Notes under the pieces: generated by a model | Databases searched by the model: none | What the model saw: only the letters and a program-made list of their open reading frames with translations | Told to the model about the DNA's origin: nothing | Translations under genes and position numbers: made by a program | Shown here: piece by piece, positions 62,652-64,000 of the stretch | Layout: every line of letters starts with the position of its first letter | How positions within the stretch are numbered: the stretch's first letter is position 1 | Assembly (NCBI GenBank): GCA_021777105.1 | Contig: JAIQZQ010000029.1 | Span: 1 to 64,000, forward strand | DNA length: 64,000 nucleotides | Direction: 5' to 3' | Source: Candidatus Anammoxibacter sp. | GTDB lineage: Bacteria > Planctomycetota > Brocadiia > Brocadiales > Anammoxibacteraceae

Positions 62652-63239
62652 CTATTCCCGCTTCTTCATCTCATCTATCTCCTTGTTAAACTCATTGGCG
62701 CACTCTTTGCAAAAACCGTGAGATACTTCCACTTTCGCTTTGTTTGTTAGATAGTCTGCCAAATCCATCCACTCTCCATCGCCATGCTCTTTGCCGTCGT
62801 CATCGCGTATCTTTTTACATTTGCAACATACAGGCAGTATATTTTCATAAATTTTTACTCTCCTTTGAAGCTCCTGTTGTTTCAAGCAATTATCAACCCT
62901 TAGAAACAGTTCGGCCTTGTCATACGGTTTAAGCATATAGTCGGCGGCGCCCAACCTTAGAGCCTCAATAGCCGTTTCAATAGTTCCGTATCCTGTAAGT
63001 ATCATAACCTTTGTTTCAGAACACAGCTCGTTCACCTTTTTAAGAACATCAATACCCCCAAGTTTTTCCATTACCAAATCAGTAATTACAAGATCAAAAC
63101 TCTCTTTGTCCATTATCTCAATAGCCTCTTCACCGTTTGCCGCCCCCGCGACATTAAATCCCCTGGTTTTTACCTCATAGCTCAATGTTTCACGCAATAT
63201 ATCTTCATCTTCAACTATTAATATTGAGTTGTTAACCAT
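62652..63239 (-). CDS. Response regulator with a C-terminal Cys-rich (CxxC-type) domain (195 aa)
   Basis: Receiver domain (1-120, LIVEDEDILRETL, acceptor D54 in LVITDLVMEKLGG, TGYGTIETAIEALRLGA, K104 in MLKPYDKAE). After a short linker a Cys-rich module follows: C138, C139, C141 (VCCKCKKIRDDDG), EWMDLADYL, then SHGFCKECANEF with C177 and C180. It resembles the IC(A/K)xCKKIRDDxGxW...SHGxCPxC domain common at the ends of response regulators and sensor proteins, presumably metal-binding; function undefined. The ATG at 63239 follows AAGGAGGTTCGGAC, a strong ribosome-binding site. Confidence 0.9.
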   Translation of the reverse strand: MVNNSILIVEDEDILRETLSYEVKTRGFNVAGAANGEEAIEIMDKESFDLVITDLVMEKLGGIDVLKKVNELCSETKVMILTGYGTIETAIEALRLGAADYMLKPYDKAELFLRVDNCLKQQELQRRVKIYENILPVCCKCKKIRDDDGKEHGDGEWMDLADYLTNKAKVEVSHGFCKECANEFNKEIDEMKKRE

Positions 63240-63353
63240 TGTCCGAACCTCCTTTTCTGGTAGCATGAAACGAGCTACATTATTGATGGGCACACTACGC
63301 TTTGCCCGTCCTACATTCTGGTTTTTTGCCAACCAATCACCAATTACCGGTTA

Positions 63354-64000
63354 CTAACAGCTCTCTCCGGTTACGGGAAGCACAACAATAAAGGTTGTGC
63401 CTTTACCTTCTTTGCTTTCAAATATAATTTCACCGTTAAACTTTTTTACAATACCGTGGCACACGGAAAGGCCCAATCCCGTGCCTTTAACAGCGGGTTT
63501 CGTTGAAAAAAACGGCTCAAAAATTGAGCCTCTGTTTTTTTCAGGTATGCCGTCGCCGGTGTCTCTAATGTTTATATAGATGTTTGATTTCATAAGCCTT
63601 GTTGTCACGGTAATTGACCCTTTTTTATCTGTAATAGACTCTTCCGCGTTTTGAACAAGGTTAAGTATTACTTGCTTTAGTTGATCCGCCACAATCTTAA
63701 TTTTAGGAAGATTATCTTCCAATTGAGTTTTAAGCTCTATGCCTTTCTCTATTATCCCCTTTCTATAAATCAGCAACACATCCTCAATTTCCCTGTTAAC
63801 GTCAGTCATTGTTTCGATGCCGGAGGACGGCCGGTTAAAATCGCGCAGTTTATGTATCAGATCCGCTACCCGGTCGCACTCTTTAATTCCCATATTTATC
63901 AACTTCTCTTCATACTCATTAATATTCTCTTTTGAATATCTTTGCGCCGCCGTGTCTAACACATTTTTTATTCCACTTATAGGGTTATTAAATTCATGGG
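63354..64000 (-). CDS. Sensor histidine kinase, C-terminal part (runs off the right edge)
   Basis: The frame is open to the edge, and at 63966-64000 it reads HEFNNPISGIKNV, the phospho-acceptor H-box, so the true N-terminus lies beyond the window. Downstream are EEKLINMGIKECDRVADLIHKL, the N-box region LKQVILNLVQNAEESI, DTGDGIPEKNRGSIFEPFFST and KGTGLGLSVCHGIVKKFNGEI. It is closely similar to the C-terminal half of the kinase at 58765-60786. A start codon at 63962 would be inside the H-box and is not real. Stop is at 63354, about 115 nt before the response regulator. Confidence 0.92.
   Translation of the reverse strand, partial: HEFNNPISGIKNVLDTAAQRYSKENINEYEEKLINMGIKECDRVADLIHKLRDFNRPSSGIETMTDVNREIEDVLLIYRKGIIEKGIELKTQLEDNLPKIKIVADQLKQVILNLVQNAEESITDKKGSITVTTRLMKSNIYINIRDTGDGIPEKNRGSIFEPFFSTKPAVKGTGLGLSVCHGIVKKFNGEIIFESKEGKGTTFIVVLPVTGESC

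Noticed and set aside
1..64000. tRNA, rRNA, riboswitch and CRISPR searches by eye
   Set aside because: No cloverleaf, rRNA-like or regularly spaced repeat pattern was found. GGTTCAA words that resemble T-loops belong to the hairpin repeat family.

Overview
The window looks like a chromosome segment from an uncultured Gram-negative bacterium that I cannot place to phylum. Evidence for a Gram-negative envelope is the OmpP1/FadL-PorV-like outer-membrane protein, the lipoprotein and the many secreted proteins. A rubrerythrin with a separate rubredoxin-like protein suggests anaerobic or low-oxygen life. No rRNA, tRNA or CRISPR array was seen. Core genes are scattered singly (tex, proA, an FtsB-like gene, riboflavin synthase, pdxA, rsmA). 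Between them lie toxin-antitoxin (TA) modules, many decayed, and several families of palindromic interspersed repeats.

Layout. 1-3.96 kb: small genes and two restriction-nuclease-like genes, mostly on the minus strand, with related spacer sequences that resemble integron attC sites. 4.0-5.8 kb: an ORF6N remnant, a broken Phd/PIN pair and an intact higBA. 6-16.7 kb: a membrane protein, the minus-strand ftsB-like/proA/tex group, a truncated psd beside a TumA/TumE pair, ribE, an antitoxin with a DUF3368 toxin split by a palindromic insertion, pdxA and rsmA. 16.9-25.7 kb: rubredoxin-like and rubrerythrin genes, a beta-propeller protein, a broken addiction module, an MNT/HEPN pair, a deoxyribosyltransferase-like/TPR protein, a RAYT transposase relic split by a small element, ABM and DUF4926 proteins, hicBA and a secreted thioredoxin-TPR protein.

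26.6-38.9 kb: a secreted C11 (clostripain-type) protease, then a 2670-residue exported protein made of about 27 tandem carboxypeptidase-regulatory-like repeats, co-transcribed with a 303-residue partner and closed by a terminator. A CRP-like box overlaps the -35 of the giant gene's predicted promoter. 39.3-46.3 kb: a very AT-rich minus-strand cluster of envelope genes (YVTN-propeller protein, outer-membrane barrel, membrane pentapeptide protein, lipoprotein). 46.3-51.4 kb: repeat-dense DNA with a dead parD, a small conserved protein, an AAA/DUF4143 ATPase and a MntA/HepT-like pair. 51.4-52.4 kb: an Rnl5-type RNA ligase.

52.7-64 kb: a minus-strand signalling island with five histidine kinases (one running off the right edge), two stand-alone receiver proteins and a UrtA-like periplasmic binding protein lying 11 nt upstream of a Cache-domain kinase. 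No ABC permease or ATPase genes are in view, so the binding protein may serve sensing rather than uptake.
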